Below the pieces are notes generated by a model, which saw only the letters and a list, made by a program, of their open reading frames with translations, was not told where the DNA came from and ran no database searches. Below are positions 43,753 to 52,313 of a stretch of DNA of 64,000 bases, in pieces (the stretch's first letter is position 1; every line of letters starts with the position of its first letter). This stretch comes from JAEZPW01 sp035629075 (GTDB lineage Bacteria > Acidobacteriota > Terriglobia > Terriglobales > Acidobacteriaceae): NCBI GenBank assembly GCA_035629075.1, contig DASPIK010000099.1, positions 20,273-84,272 of the forward strand, given 5' to 3'. Position numbers and translations under genes: made by a program.

Positions 43753-44746
43753 ATGCCTTTGCCGCTTCGCCCTTGGCAGCGGCTGACGGTGGAGTTTCGC
43801 TCTCTTTCTCAGACGCACTCAAGTAAGCGCCTCCCAACAGCAGCATGCCTGCGGTGAACGCCCAAAAAATTAGTGTGACAGAGTACTTGAATGGTCCATA
43901 GGCCTCCTCGAAATCCAAGAGAGGAAGCACTGCCATGTAGATGTACTTCGCGACTTCCAGCAACACACCTGTGACGACGGCAGCGGGAAAAACCTGTCGT
44001 GCCTTCACCTTCCCATTAGGCAAAATCCAGTAGATGAAGAAGAAGATTGCGATCGTGGTCAACAGCGCGAAGAACTTCATAATGATCCACGTGACAGCAG
44101 TTGCCGCTGTCACAAAGATCGTATTGACAAACGAGATGCTGAGGTTGTGCGGTATCAGCGCCGCAACCATCAACTGTGTGCCGCTAGTTAGCGCGACAGA
44201 GATCATGGCCAGGGCACCGCAGCCAAACGTCAGTCCTAACGACACGATTTGATTCTTGATGTAAGACCGGTTCGCAGTGAATCCCCAGACCTTGTTGAGC
44301 GCGACTTCCAGTGGCTCGAAGATTCCGGTCGAACTAATGAGCAACATGACAAGCGACATGAGCTGGATGCTGTGGCGCTCGTAAACCATGACTTTCAGGT
44401 TGCGCATGACCCACATCTTGTCTGCGTAATTCCATATCGGCAGGTAGCGCTCAACGACGAAAAATATGACGTCGAGCATCGGCCGCGAATGGAAGACCAG
44501 TCGAGTGATGGTTGCCATCAGCACGATTGCCGGGATGAAGGAAAGGATGGCGTTGGCCGCTACGGAAAAAGCGTAGGTATGGCACTCGGTTTCCGCCATG
44601 TACTTCAGAGTGGGAATGGCTCTCGCCCGCAGGTGCTTTTTCACGCTCTGAAAATACGAGAGCGCTTCGCTTCCTCCGGCGCTTGTGCCGGCGGGCGCTG
44701 AGGTGTCTTGGACCGATACTTCCGGCTTCAGCTCTGCTGTGTTCAT
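43751..44746 (-). CDS. YihY/BrkB-type inner-membrane protein
   Basis: 331 residues from MNTAELKPEV; a longer upstream frame is possible but not conserved-looking. Six transmembrane helices with family marks: TYAFSVAANAILSFIPAIVLM after an amphipathic start, a central PLEVALNKVWGF and YIYMAVLPLLDFEEAYGPFKYSVTLIFWAF near the end (in parts). Once misnamed ribonuclease BN; the function is unknown, possibly transport. No strong ribosome binding site. Confidence 0.82.
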   Translation of the reverse strand: MNTAELKPEVSVQDTSAPAGTSAGGSEALSYFQSVKKHLRARAIPTLKYMAETECHTYAFSVAANAILSFIPAIVLMATITRLVFHSRPMLDVIFFVVERYLPIWNYADKMWVMRNLKVMVYERHSIQLMSLVMLLISSTGIFEPLEVALNKVWGFTANRSYIKNQIVSLGLTFGCGALAMISVALTSGTQLMVAALIPHNLSISFVNTIFVTAATAVTWIIMKFFALLTTIAIFFFIYWILPNGKVKARQVFPAAVVTGVLLEVAKYIYMAVLPLLDFEEAYGPFKYSVTLIFWAFTAGMLLLGGAYLSASEKESETPPSAAAKGEAAKA

Positions 44747-45257
44747 GATGAGTGGGAGCACTAATCGTAGCAGAGTAGAAGCTCGGCACAAATCCGCTTG
44801 CGGCAAAAAGAAAGCGAGTTTTCGGGCGAACTGCCTAGCCTTTCAAAGCCCTGACTTCGGGGTAGCAGAAAGGCGACTCTGATTTTTCTTGCCAAGTTCC
44901 AGAGTTCCTGAATATTATGCGAACGCTCGCCTCATTGGTTAATTCTTTGGCGAGATCTGGCCGAGCCAAGGTCAGCGGATTTGGGTTGATGTTTCTGTAC
45001 TCGCGGTACAGCTTACACGCAGAGAGATTCGGGCTCCAGAGTTTTGGGCCGGCGAACCTGTACAGGTTTCGTCTCGGGACAGAACTCGGGAGCCCTTTTC
45101 AATTGCGGGGGCACCGCAAGTCGAAGCAGCAGCTCTCTTCTCTCCTGCCGTGTTTCCGGTGCATTTCAGTCACTTGGAAGGCGATGGGGACCGCAGCCGG
45201 GAAGAACCAGAAATTATTTACGCGCACCTATAGCGCAGAAGTGAAAGGAGTACTGCT
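44747..45257. other. Long region upstream of the cold-shock gene
   Basis: About 510 bases without a convincing gene. It holds the start side of the YihY gene and, probably, a long 5' untranslated region for the cold-shock gene, as known for cspA-type mRNAs. A 114-codon reading frame here overlaps the cold-shock start in another frame and has unconvincing composition. Confidence 0.5.
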
Positions 45258-45467
45258 GTGAGAGAGAGGGGTACGGTTAAGTGGTTTAATGGCGCCAAAG
45301 GTTATGGCTTCATCCAGCGTTCCACTGGCGAAGATGTGTTCGTGCATTTCTCCGCGATCCAGGAGAATGGGTACCGCACGCTGAACGAAGGCGAGACGGT
45401 CGAGTTCGATCTGCTGAAGGGCCCCAAGGGCTACCAGGCTGCGAACGTCGTCCGCGGTGTTGCCTAA
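45258..45467 (+). CDS. Cold-shock domain protein (CspA family)
   Basis: 69 residues, GTG start with AAGGAG nine bases upstream. A single OB-fold with RNP1 (KGYGFIQ) and RNP2 (VFVHFSAI) and the usual GTVKWFNGAKGYGF opening. It binds single-stranded RNA or DNA and melts structure. Length is standard. Followed by a strong terminator, so monocistronic. Confidence 0.96.
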   Translation: MRERGTVKWFNGAKGYGFIQRSTGEDVFVHFSAIQENGYRTLNEGETVEFDLLKGPKGYQAANVVRGVA

Positions 45468-45528
45468 TAAGCAACGAACCATTCATCTGCGGAGTGTGCT
45501 GGACAGAAGAGATTAGCCCAATCCGCGT

Positions 45529-45556
45529 AAAACCCTCCCACATCGGGAGGGTTTTT
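45529..45556 (+). terminator. Terminator after the cold-shock gene
   Basis: AAAACCCTCCC-ACATC-GGGAGGGTTTTT, an 11-bp stem with T run. It may also serve the convergent queG gene. Confidence 0.92.
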
Positions 45557-45564
45557 CGTTGCGC

Positions 45565-46683
45565 CTATTGTGAACCTAGCGAACGCAAGCGATGCAAAGC
45601 CCACTCAGCATGTTCGCGTACGACCGCATCTTCGTCCGTTTCACTGATAAATCGAAGAGTGGGAGCAAAGGATAGATCGCCGCTGTTGCCCATGGCAACA
45701 ACAGCATTTCGTCTAATAGCGGTGCGCTTCGCGCGTTTCATCGGTGATCCTCGAAACGTCTCCCGAAAGTCCTCTTCGCTGATCGTTGCCAGCCATTCAA
45801 GGTCAGGTGCAACCAGTCGCTCACGAGGCTGCAAATCGAGCATCGGGGTGACCGGAGCTTTCTGCCCTTTTTGATTGTTCCACGGGCACACATCCTGGCA
45901 GATGTCGCAACCGTAAACGTGCTGTCCGATCCCTTCCCGCTGGTCCTCAGGTATGGCTCCGCGCTTTTCTATCGTGAGGTATGAAATGCAGCGTGAAGCA
46001 TTGAGTTTGCGAGGCGCCTGGAAGGCATCTGTCGGACAGGCGTCCAGGCATCGTGTGCACGTTCCGCAACGGTCGGCTGCAGGTATGTCTGGTTCGAGTT
46101 CCAACGAGGTGAGGATTACGCCCAAGAACAACCATGATCCTAATTGTTGATTGATGATGCAAGTGTTCTTGCCGACCCACCCTACCCCAGCATACTTCGC
46201 TAACACACGCTCGATTACCGGACCGGTGTCCACGTAACACCAGGTGCGAATGTCGCCAGCTTGCTGCTTTAGGCGCGCTTCGACTTCACGCAGGCGCGGG
46301 AGAAGCACATCATGGTAGTCGCGATGGGACCACGCGTAGCGGGAAATCCAGCCGGTCCGTGTGCCGTTGGCGCGAGTGCTGTCGGGGCTTTTTGTCGAAT
46401 ACCCGAGTTCGGTGGAGTAGGGCTGCGCGGTGTTGTAGTTGACGGCGCAGACTATCACGGACTTCGCCCAAGGGGCGGCATGCTTCAGCGACGCGCGCTT
46501 GAGGCGGCCTTCGGCATCGCGCGATTCCATGTAGCGCATTTCGCCATGCAGGCCATCAGCGATCCAGTTCGCAAAATAATCGAGTTCCGGGTAGTCGCTG
46601 ATGCCTGCAACACCGGCCAGATCGAAGCCGACCTCAGTGGCAGCACGCTTTGCCAGTTCCGTCAGTTGTGAAACGCGGGGCAT
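45565..46683 (-). CDS. queG: Epoxyqueuosine reductase
   Basis: 372 residues from MPRVSQLTEL; upstream in-frame residues look non-coding. Cobalamin-binding reductase domain (GFDLAGVAGI, CYVDTGPVIERVLAKYAGVGWVGKN in parts), two 4Fe-4S clusters (CGTCTRCLDACP and CDICQDVCPWN), and a C-terminal HEAT-like segment (MKRAKRTAIRRNAVVAMGN). It reduces epoxyqueuosine to queuosine in the tRNA wobble position using B12 and iron-sulfur clusters, in the cytosol. Other queuosine genes are not in the window. Confidence 0.95.
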   Translation of the reverse strand: MPRVSQLTELAKRAATEVGFDLAGVAGISDYPELDYFANWIADGLHGEMRYMESRDAEGRLKRASLKHAAPWAKSVIVCAVNYNTAQPYSTELGYSTKSPDSTRANGTRTGWISRYAWSHRDYHDVLLPRLREVEARLKQQAGDIRTWCYVDTGPVIERVLAKYAGVGWVGKNTCIINQQLGSWLFLGVILTSLELEPDIPAADRCGTCTRCLDACPTDAFQAPRKLNASRCISYLTIEKRGAIPEDQREGIGQHVYGCDICQDVCPWNNQKGQKAPVTPMLDLQPRERLVAPDLEWLATISEEDFRETFRGSPMKRAKRTAIRRNAVVAMGNSGDLSFAPTLRFISETDEDAVVREHAEWALHRLRSLGSQ

Positions 46684-47023
46684 GGCCTGTTCATATTTTA
46701 GAGGCTTCGGGAGCACTTTACGTGTTCGACATGAGGAGTGAACCTGGTTGGTCCTGATAAACTCACCGGAGCTGGTGACCGGCGTCACAGCCATGCGTGA
46801 AAAGGCCATTGCATCGTATTGGCCTACCTCTGCAGCAAGGCTCTTGTTGAAAGCCCGTGGGAGTCAGTGCCTTGGCAACTGCGGGAGTGGTGCACTCAGG
46901 CGTCACTTCTGCGTGTGTCTTTCGTCACCGTGAACGTGACGTACATCATAGGCGAACCGGTAAGAAGTTCGAGAGATTATAGATAACCGAATTACAAAAA
47001 CACCCGATTGTAGCGAGGCGAAT
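46684..47023. other. Intergenic region between divergent queG and NfnA-like genes
   Basis: About 340 bases. It must hold both promoters; TTATAGAT near 46976 is a possible -10 for the rightward gene. I see no gene and no strong operator. Confidence 0.45.
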
Positions 47024-47890
47024 TTGTTCGAGATTTTGCGGGCCGAGTTTTTGGCCTCGGGAATCAAACGGTTTACTGTTCACGCACCCCGAGTTGCTCG
47101 AAAGCAGAAAGCGGGGCAGTTTGTCATCGTCCGCGTTCATCAACGGGGCGAACGGATCCCGCTCACCATCGCATCTGCCGACCCGGTCAATGGCACCATT
47201 GACATAATCGTGCAGGCTGTCGGCAAGACCACGCGAGAACTCAACGAGCTAGGGGTTGGTGATTCGCTCCTCGATCTTGTTGGACCCTTGGGGAAGCCTT
47301 CTGAGATCCGCCAGTATGGGACCGTGGTCGTGATCGGCGGAGGTGTGGGCACGGCTATCGCGTATCCCACGGCTGCAGCCATGAAACAAGCTGGAAACCG
47401 CGTCATTTCCATCGTGGGCGCCCGAACCAAGGATCTTGTCATCCTCGAATCGGAAGTTCGCGAGGTGAGTGATGTCGCGTACATCGTGACCGACGATGGT
47501 TCCTATGGCCGCAAAGGCCTCGTGACAGATCAATTGAAGCAGTTGATCCAGAACGGTGCGCGGCTAGATCTGGTTCTGGCCATTGGCCCAACCCCCATGA
47601 TGCGTGCCGTAGCGGAAGTAACCCGCCCAGAGCGGATTTATACATTGGTCAGCCTCAACTCGATTATGGTCGACGGTACGGGCATGTGCGGAGGGTGCCG
47701 GGTGATCGTGGACGGCACAAGTGAGTTCGCCTGCGTAGATGGGCCAGAATTTGATGCGCATAAGGTCGATTTCGAAGTACTGACCGCACGGAACCGGATG
47801 TACCGCGAACAGGAGATCGCGGCTTTAACCGCATTCGAGACTCAGGCTCAGGTTATGGACCGGGCAGAGGGAGTTGTAGGTGAAGACTGA
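47024..47890 (+). CDS. NfnA-like FAD/NAD- and 2Fe-2S-binding subunit (ferredoxin:NADP oxidoreductase type)
   Basis: 288 residues, TTG start after AGCGAGGCG. Ferredoxin-reductase-like FAD domain (ERIPLTIASAD), nucleotide-binding domain (VVVIGGGVGTAIAYPTA) and a C-terminal 2Fe-2S cluster site as in PyrK/NfnA (GTGMCGGCRV and FACVDGPEFD). Such subunits pair with a GltD-like partner, either in the NADH-dependent ferredoxin:NADP oxidoreductase (Nfn) or as sulfide-dehydrogenase-like enzymes. The partner gene overlaps its 3' end by 11 bases. Electron bifurcation is inferred by family only. Confidence 0.85.
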   Translation: MFEILRAEFLASGIKRFTVHAPRVARKQKAGQFVIVRVHQRGERIPLTIASADPVNGTIDIIVQAVGKTTRELNELGVGDSLLDLVGPLGKPSEIRQYGTVVVIGGGVGTAIAYPTAAAMKQAGNRVISIVGARTKDLVILESEVREVSDVAYIVTDDGSYGRKGLVTDQLKQLIQNGARLDLVLAIGPTPMMRAVAEVTRPERIYTLVSLNSIMVDGTGMCGGCRVIVDGTSEFACVDGPEFDAHKVDFEVLTARNRMYREQEIAALTAFETQAQVMDRAEGVVGED

Positions 47891-49346
47891 AGTTTCTCGC
47901 AACCCGGTTCCCCGGAAAGACAGAATGAAGATACCCCGGCAGCACATGCCGGAGGTGGCGCCGTGCGTTCGCGCGCAGAATTTCGAGGAAGTCAACCTCG
48001 GCTACGATCCTCAACTTGCTCAAGTCGAAGCGACCCGCTGCATCGAATGTGCAAAGCCCGCTTGTGTTAAGGAATGCCCGGTGGGCGTTAAGGTCCGCGA
48101 CTTTGTGGACCTTGTCGTGGCCGGAGATTACCTCGGGGCGTTGGCGAAGATTCGCGAAGACAACGTCCTGCCCGCAATCACGGGACGCGTTTGCCCGCAG
48201 GACGACCAGTGTGAGCACGGATGCGTGCTGGGAAAGAAGGGCGATCCACTCGCTATCGGGAACCTGGAACGCTTCGTAGCAGATTACGAGCAGCGTGTAG
48301 GGACAATTTCGCTGCCCAAGATGGGTCCTCCAACGGGCAAAAGGGTTGCCATCGTGGGAAGCGGGCCTGCCGGGTTAAGTGCCGCAGGCGACCTCATTCA
48401 AAAGGGTCATTCGGTGCGGGTGTTCGAAGCCTTGCACGAACTCGGGGGAGTGCTGGTCTATGGCATCCCGGAGTTTCGCCTGCCGAAGTCGATCGTGCAG
48501 CAGGAGGTCAATAACCTGCGCCGCATGGGAGTCGAGTTCGAAACCAACGTCGTTGTTGGCAAGACGGTTACGATTGACGAGTTGTTCGAACACGAGGGGT
48601 TCAATGCGGTTTTCGTCGCTACAGGCGCGGGGCTGCCGCAGTTTCTAGGGGTGCCCGGAGAACACCTCAATGGCGTGTACTCAGCCAACGAGTTTCTGAC
48701 TCGTATCAATCTGATGCGCGCGTACCGATTTCCTGAGTACGACGGTCCGGTTTACGACTGTCGCGGCAAGGACATCGCCGTCATTGGCGGTGGCAATACA
48801 GCGATGGACTCTGTGCGAACGGCGCTCCGTCTGGGGGCACGTAACGCACACCTCATCTACCGCCGTACTGAAGAAGAGATGCCAGCACGCACGGAAGAAG
48901 TGCGGCACGCGAAAGATGAGGGCGTCCAGATTCACGCGCTGTCGAACCCCACGGAATTTCTAGGCAGCGAGGGATGGCTGAAGGGCGTGCGGTGCATTCG
49001 CATGCAACCAGGCGAGCCCGACTCAAGCGGTCGACGCCGCCCGATCCCGGTTGCAGGATCCGAGTACGACATCCCGATTTCAATGGCGATCGTTGCGGTG
49101 GGCACTACTGCTAACCCGCTCGTCCAGTCGACAACTCCCGATCTGGAGACGAACAAGCGCGGCTACATACGCGTAGCCGACGAGGAAACGCTGCGGACCT
49201 CCAAGAAGGGGGTGTTCGCCGGAGGCGACATTGTGACTGGCGGGGCCACTGTCATCCTTGCCATGGCTGCGGGGCGTAAAGCAGCCAAATCTATCCATGA
49301 GTATCTCTCTACGGGAGAATGGGCGAACGGCGCTCCAAGCGCATAA
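47880..49346 (+). CDS. NfnB/GltD-like FAD-dependent oxidoreductase subunit
   Basis: 488 residues, GTG start with GAGGGAG six bases upstream, overlapping the preceding gene. N-terminal 4Fe-4S domain (ATRCIECAKPACVKECPVG; CPQDDQCEHGC), FAD Rossmann (VAIVGSGPAGLSAAGDL) and NADPH-binding Rossmann (IAVIGGGNTAMDSVRTALRLG), then the final FAD contact VFAGGDIVTGGATV. The fold is that of the glutamate synthase small subunit. Without a GltB large subunit nearby, and paired with an NfnA-like gene, the Nfn role is preferred over glutamate synthesis. Cytosolic heterodimer expected. Confidence 0.88.
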   Translation: MKTEVSRNPVPRKDRMKIPRQHMPEVAPCVRAQNFEEVNLGYDPQLAQVEATRCIECAKPACVKECPVGVKVRDFVDLVVAGDYLGALAKIREDNVLPAITGRVCPQDDQCEHGCVLGKKGDPLAIGNLERFVADYEQRVGTISLPKMGPPTGKRVAIVGSGPAGLSAAGDLIQKGHSVRVFEALHELGGVLVYGIPEFRLPKSIVQQEVNNLRRMGVEFETNVVVGKTVTIDELFEHEGFNAVFVATGAGLPQFLGVPGEHLNGVYSANEFLTRINLMRAYRFPEYDGPVYDCRGKDIAVIGGGNTAMDSVRTALRLGARNAHLIYRRTEEEMPARTEEVRHAKDEGVQIHALSNPTEFLGSEGWLKGVRCIRMQPGEPDSSGRRRPIPVAGSEYDIPISMAIVAVGTTANPLVQSTTPDLETNKRGYIRVADEETLRTSKKGVFAGGDIVTGGATVILAMAAGRKAAKSIHEYLSTGEWANGAPSA

Positions 49347-49397
49347 CGTGCTCGTTCAACGAATAACAATTCGTTATTGCCGAACCCAGGCGCGGCC

Positions 49398-50942
49398 ATG
49401 ACAGAGGTCGGTGTGCCGTTCCTGGGGAAGCTCTCGCGCACTCCATGGATGCCCCCGGAGATGGCGATCGCCCCCGATCTACCGGAAGATGGAAGGATCG
49501 GTCGCGTCGAACCCTTCTACGCTCTGCTGATCAATCCCTTTTATAGGAAAGACCCGTACGGCAGTTTTGGGAAGCACGTGCTCACGCCGAGTCTTGCGCT
49601 TACAAGTCTCGCTGCCACAACTCCTGAAAAATGGCGAGTGCAGTACTGGGACGAGAACCTGCTGCATGGCCGGCCGCCGTGCGACCCGATGCCGCAGGTC
49701 GTTGGCATCACGGTGCATCTGACTTTTGCACAGCGAGCTTACGAGCTGGCCAGGTGGTACCGGAACCGAGGGGCGAAAGTGGTACTTGGCGGCCTGCATG
49801 TTCAGTCGTGCCCTGATGAGTGCGCCCCGCATGCTGACGCGCTGGCTGTTGGTGACGGCGTGCAGCTTTGGCCGCGCATACTGCAAGACGTGGAGGACGA
49901 TGCGTTGCAGGCCAGATATCACGCAACGTACGGGAATGAATACGCCTGCGATCCACCGCCGCGTCGTTCGATCCTACCGGGAGAAAGCTTTCTGACGACC
50001 ACTAGCCTGATTGCTACGCGTGGTTGCCATAACCGCTGCGGGTTTTGCTATCTGGCGACAAGCGGATTGCGAATGCCGTATCGCACGCGAGATCCGCACG
50101 CAGTTGCGGCTGAGTTCGCCGAGAGTGGCCAACCTTATGGCGTGTTCGTCGACAATAATTTGGGCTCGAACAAGGACTATCTAAGGGCTTTGTGTCGCGC
50201 TTTAAGGCCGTTGGAAAAAATATGGAGCGCGGCTGTGTCCATTGATGTGACAGAAGATCCAGCGCTCGTTCGCGAAATGGCATTGGCCGGATGCACGGGC
50301 GTGTTCATCGGCTTTGAGTCCCTCACGGATGCGAACTTGCAGGCAGCCCGGAAGAAGACGCCGAAAACAGCAGAGTATGCCCGCTGTGTTCGCATCCTGC
50401 ACGACTATGGCATCCAGGTTAATGGCTCGTTCGTGTTCGGTTTCGATCACGACCACCGCGACGTGTTTGCCCGCACCACCGATTGGATCGAGAGCAATCG
50501 CCTGGAATGTGCGACGTTTCACATTCTGACGCCCTATCCTCAAACGCCACTGTTTCGTGAACTGGAGGGCCAGGGACGCCTGTTGCATCGGGACTGGTCG
50601 CTTTACGATACTGCCCACGCGGTGTTCCGGCCCAAGCACATGAGTCCCGAAGAACTTGAACAGGGCTATGCGTGGACGTACCAGCGGCTGTTCCAGTGTG
50701 CCTCCGTCTGGAAGCGTCGACCACAGGATTGGCGAGCGGTGGCGCCTTACCTTGCCATGTCTTTCCTGTACAAACGATCCAACCGCCTCTGGCACCAGTT
50801 GATAAAGCATGACTTGGTGCACAGAGTCTGGTCGCCTTTGATCGAGGTGACGCGCCGGCGTCACCTGAAATTTCGTGAGCAGTTGGGGACTGGAGATGTC
50901 GTGGCTGAAAATTCCGGTCAGGTCCTACCGGCCGGAGTTTAA
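49398..50942 (+). CDS. B12-binding-domain radical SAM protein, function unknown
   Basis: 514 residues from an ATG; an earlier in-frame TTG is possible. The N-terminal B12-binding-like Rossmann domain (about 50-180) includes VVGITVHLTFAQRAYELARWYR and VVLGGLHVQSCPDE. The radical SAM core follows with the CxxxCxxC cluster in TRGCHNRCGFCYL, then FVDNNLGSNKDYL, GVFIGFESLTDANL and ILTPYPQTPLFREL. A C-terminal helical region (DUF4070-like in look) completes it. This class includes methyltransferases and tailoring enzymes for lipids, hopanoids and natural products. No neighbour reveals the substrate. Confidence 0.85.
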   Translation: MTEVGVPFLGKLSRTPWMPPEMAIAPDLPEDGRIGRVEPFYALLINPFYRKDPYGSFGKHVLTPSLALTSLAATTPEKWRVQYWDENLLHGRPPCDPMPQVVGITVHLTFAQRAYELARWYRNRGAKVVLGGLHVQSCPDECAPHADALAVGDGVQLWPRILQDVEDDALQARYHATYGNEYACDPPPRRSILPGESFLTTTSLIATRGCHNRCGFCYLATSGLRMPYRTRDPHAVAAEFAESGQPYGVFVDNNLGSNKDYLRALCRALRPLEKIWSAAVSIDVTEDPALVREMALAGCTGVFIGFESLTDANLQAARKKTPKTAEYARCVRILHDYGIQVNGSFVFGFDHDHRDVFARTTDWIESNRLECATFHILTPYPQTPLFRELEGQGRLLHRDWSLYDTAHAVFRPKHMSPEELEQGYAWTYQRLFQCASVWKRRPQDWRAVAPYLAMSFLYKRSNRLWHQLIKHDLVHRVWSPLIEVTRRRHLKFREQLGTGDVVAENSGQVLPAGV

Positions 50943-50966
50943 GCAGCTACATTCAGGACACTGCAA

Positions 50967-51278
50967 CTAGATGCCTAGCTTCTTGACCTCTTCGGCGTAG
51001 TACTTGCGATAAAGGATGTCCCATTCCTGGGTACCTTCAAGAATCACGCGACGCTGGGACTCGATCTTTTGCCGGGCGGCCAGATCGATCTTGTGCTCCT
51101 CGCGAAGAAGTTCCTCGATGATGCGGCGCAACTCGCCACGAACGTCCTCGTAGGGCTCGTTAAATTCGACGTTCTTCATGCCAGCGAGGGCGTCGGTCGT
51201 CACTGCGGCCAGCTTGTTAACTTTTTCCTGGGTCAGACGCATGCCTGTGCTCTGGGGCTTGTCGGGTCCGAGTCTCAT
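50967..51278 (-). CDS. DUF507 family protein (second of a tandem pair)
   Basis: 103 residues. MRLTQEKVNKLAAVTTDAL starts the family core; RGELRRIIEELLREEHKIDLAARQKIESQ is the long amphipathic helix, and WDILYRKYYAEEVKKLGI ends it. Soluble, helical, charged; function unknown. Its ATG overlaps the stop of the upstream paralogue by four bases (ATGA), a sign of coupled translation. Confidence 0.85.
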   Translation of the reverse strand: MRLGPDKPQSTGMRLTQEKVNKLAAVTTDALAGMKNVEFNEPYEDVRGELRRIIEELLREEHKIDLAARQKIESQRRVILEGTQEWDILYRKYYAEEVKKLGI

Positions 51279-51553
51279 AGCACCGCCCTGTACTTGCGAA
51301 CGAGCTCGTTCTTTACTTTCTTAAACATCTCCTGGTAATTGGCTCCGGTGCGGCGCATCTCTTCCGAATACGTCTCAAGAATGAGGCGGACTTCCTCGTT
51401 AATGCGGTCTTCGAGGCCAAGTTCATCCAGCAGGGCAGCATTGATCTTTTCATTCACCGCGCCGAGGTCGGCGGCTGTGATGAACTTGCGTTCCGTAAGC
51501 CTTTTAGTGATTTCGCGGGCCAAGTAGCCCACGTATTCTTTCGACAGGACCAT
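51275..51553 (-). CDS. DUF507 family protein (first of a tandem pair)
   Basis: 92 residues. MVLSKEYVGYLAREITKRL, then the middle NEKINAALLDELGLEDRINEEVRLIL and the end YQEMFKKVKNELVRKYRAVL match the same architecture as its downstream neighbour at low identity. Both are all-helical, which suggests a heterodimer. Function unknown. Transcribed divergently from the acidic protein and recJ. Confidence 0.85.
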   Translation of the reverse strand: MVLSKEYVGYLAREITKRLTERKFITAADLGAVNEKINAALLDELGLEDRINEEVRLILETYSEEMRRTGANYQEMFKKVKNELVRKYRAVL

Positions 51554-51800
51554 GAGCGTTCGCTATCAACGTGAATAGAAAAGTCAGTTTAACACACGAC
51601 AAGCTCCTGGACTCTGTCGAGTTCTGTCCTGCTGCGAGGGCCCTTCAGCAACGCCATCCCCATGGAAACTCGGCTCATGCAATTCAGTGCTGATTACTTT
51701 CGTGCTCGACTGGAGGAGCTGTTTCTATCCTGATTTCCAATCGTCTTTGCTCGGAGTTCCGCATCAAATCTTCTGCTTTGCTGCTTCTCGCGGGAGTATT

Positions 51801-52310
51801 ATGTTTGGTGATCCCAATCCGCCAGCGCAACGAGAGAGCGATTCCATGCAGCCGGATGACCTGAGCAGTGTCAAGGACGACATGATTGCCTTCATTGAGG
51901 GCCACGGCATGCGCCGGTTCAAGGGCTACGTCAGTGAGGAAATGAATAGCGTCACGTGGGATGCGGCTGAAAATCCTGACGCATGGAAAGACTTCGTAGA
52001 GGTGGCAAAGGCATCAGGTTCAGCGTTTCTCACAATGGATGACTTCGTCCTCGACCATGAGGATCTCGAGTTTCTGTTGGAGCGACTGCGCTATTCCACA
52101 TATACGACTCCCGAGGATCTCGAAGAGGCACGTTGGCTCCGCTCCTACGAAGGCAAAACCGGATACCTGCAGATTGGCTGGCCTTACCAAGGAATCATGT
52201 TCCTGTACGAGGCGTCGACCGAGTGGTATGAACGGTACCAGCGACTACTGGATTTGGCTGAGGATAGCGGCATCATGATCGACGAGCCCGACCAGGACGA
52301 CGAGCGATAG
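51801..52310 (+). CDS. Acidic protein of unknown function preceding recJ
   Basis: 169 residues from MFGDPNPPAQ with GGGAG five to six bases upstream. No signal or membrane segment; strongly acidic, ending in DEPDQDDER. Mostly helical, with aromatic-rich SYEGKTGYLQIGWPYQGIMFLYEASTEWYERY (in parts). I do not recognise a family. Three bases separate its stop from the recJ start, so the two are probably co-translated. Confidence 0.65.
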   Translation: MFGDPNPPAQRESDSMQPDDLSSVKDDMIAFIEGHGMRRFKGYVSEEMNSVTWDAAENPDAWKDFVEVAKASGSAFLTMDDFVLDHEDLEFLLERLRYSTYTTPEDLEEARWLRSYEGKTGYLQIGWPYQGIMFLYEASTEWYERYQRLLDLAEDSGIMIDEPDQDDER

Positions 52311-52313
52311 CCC

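Noticed and set aside
44917..45261. 114-codon frame upstream of the cold-shock gene
   Set aside because: No ribosome binding site and atypical residue usage, and it ends inside the cold-shock start; a leader RNA is the simpler explanation.
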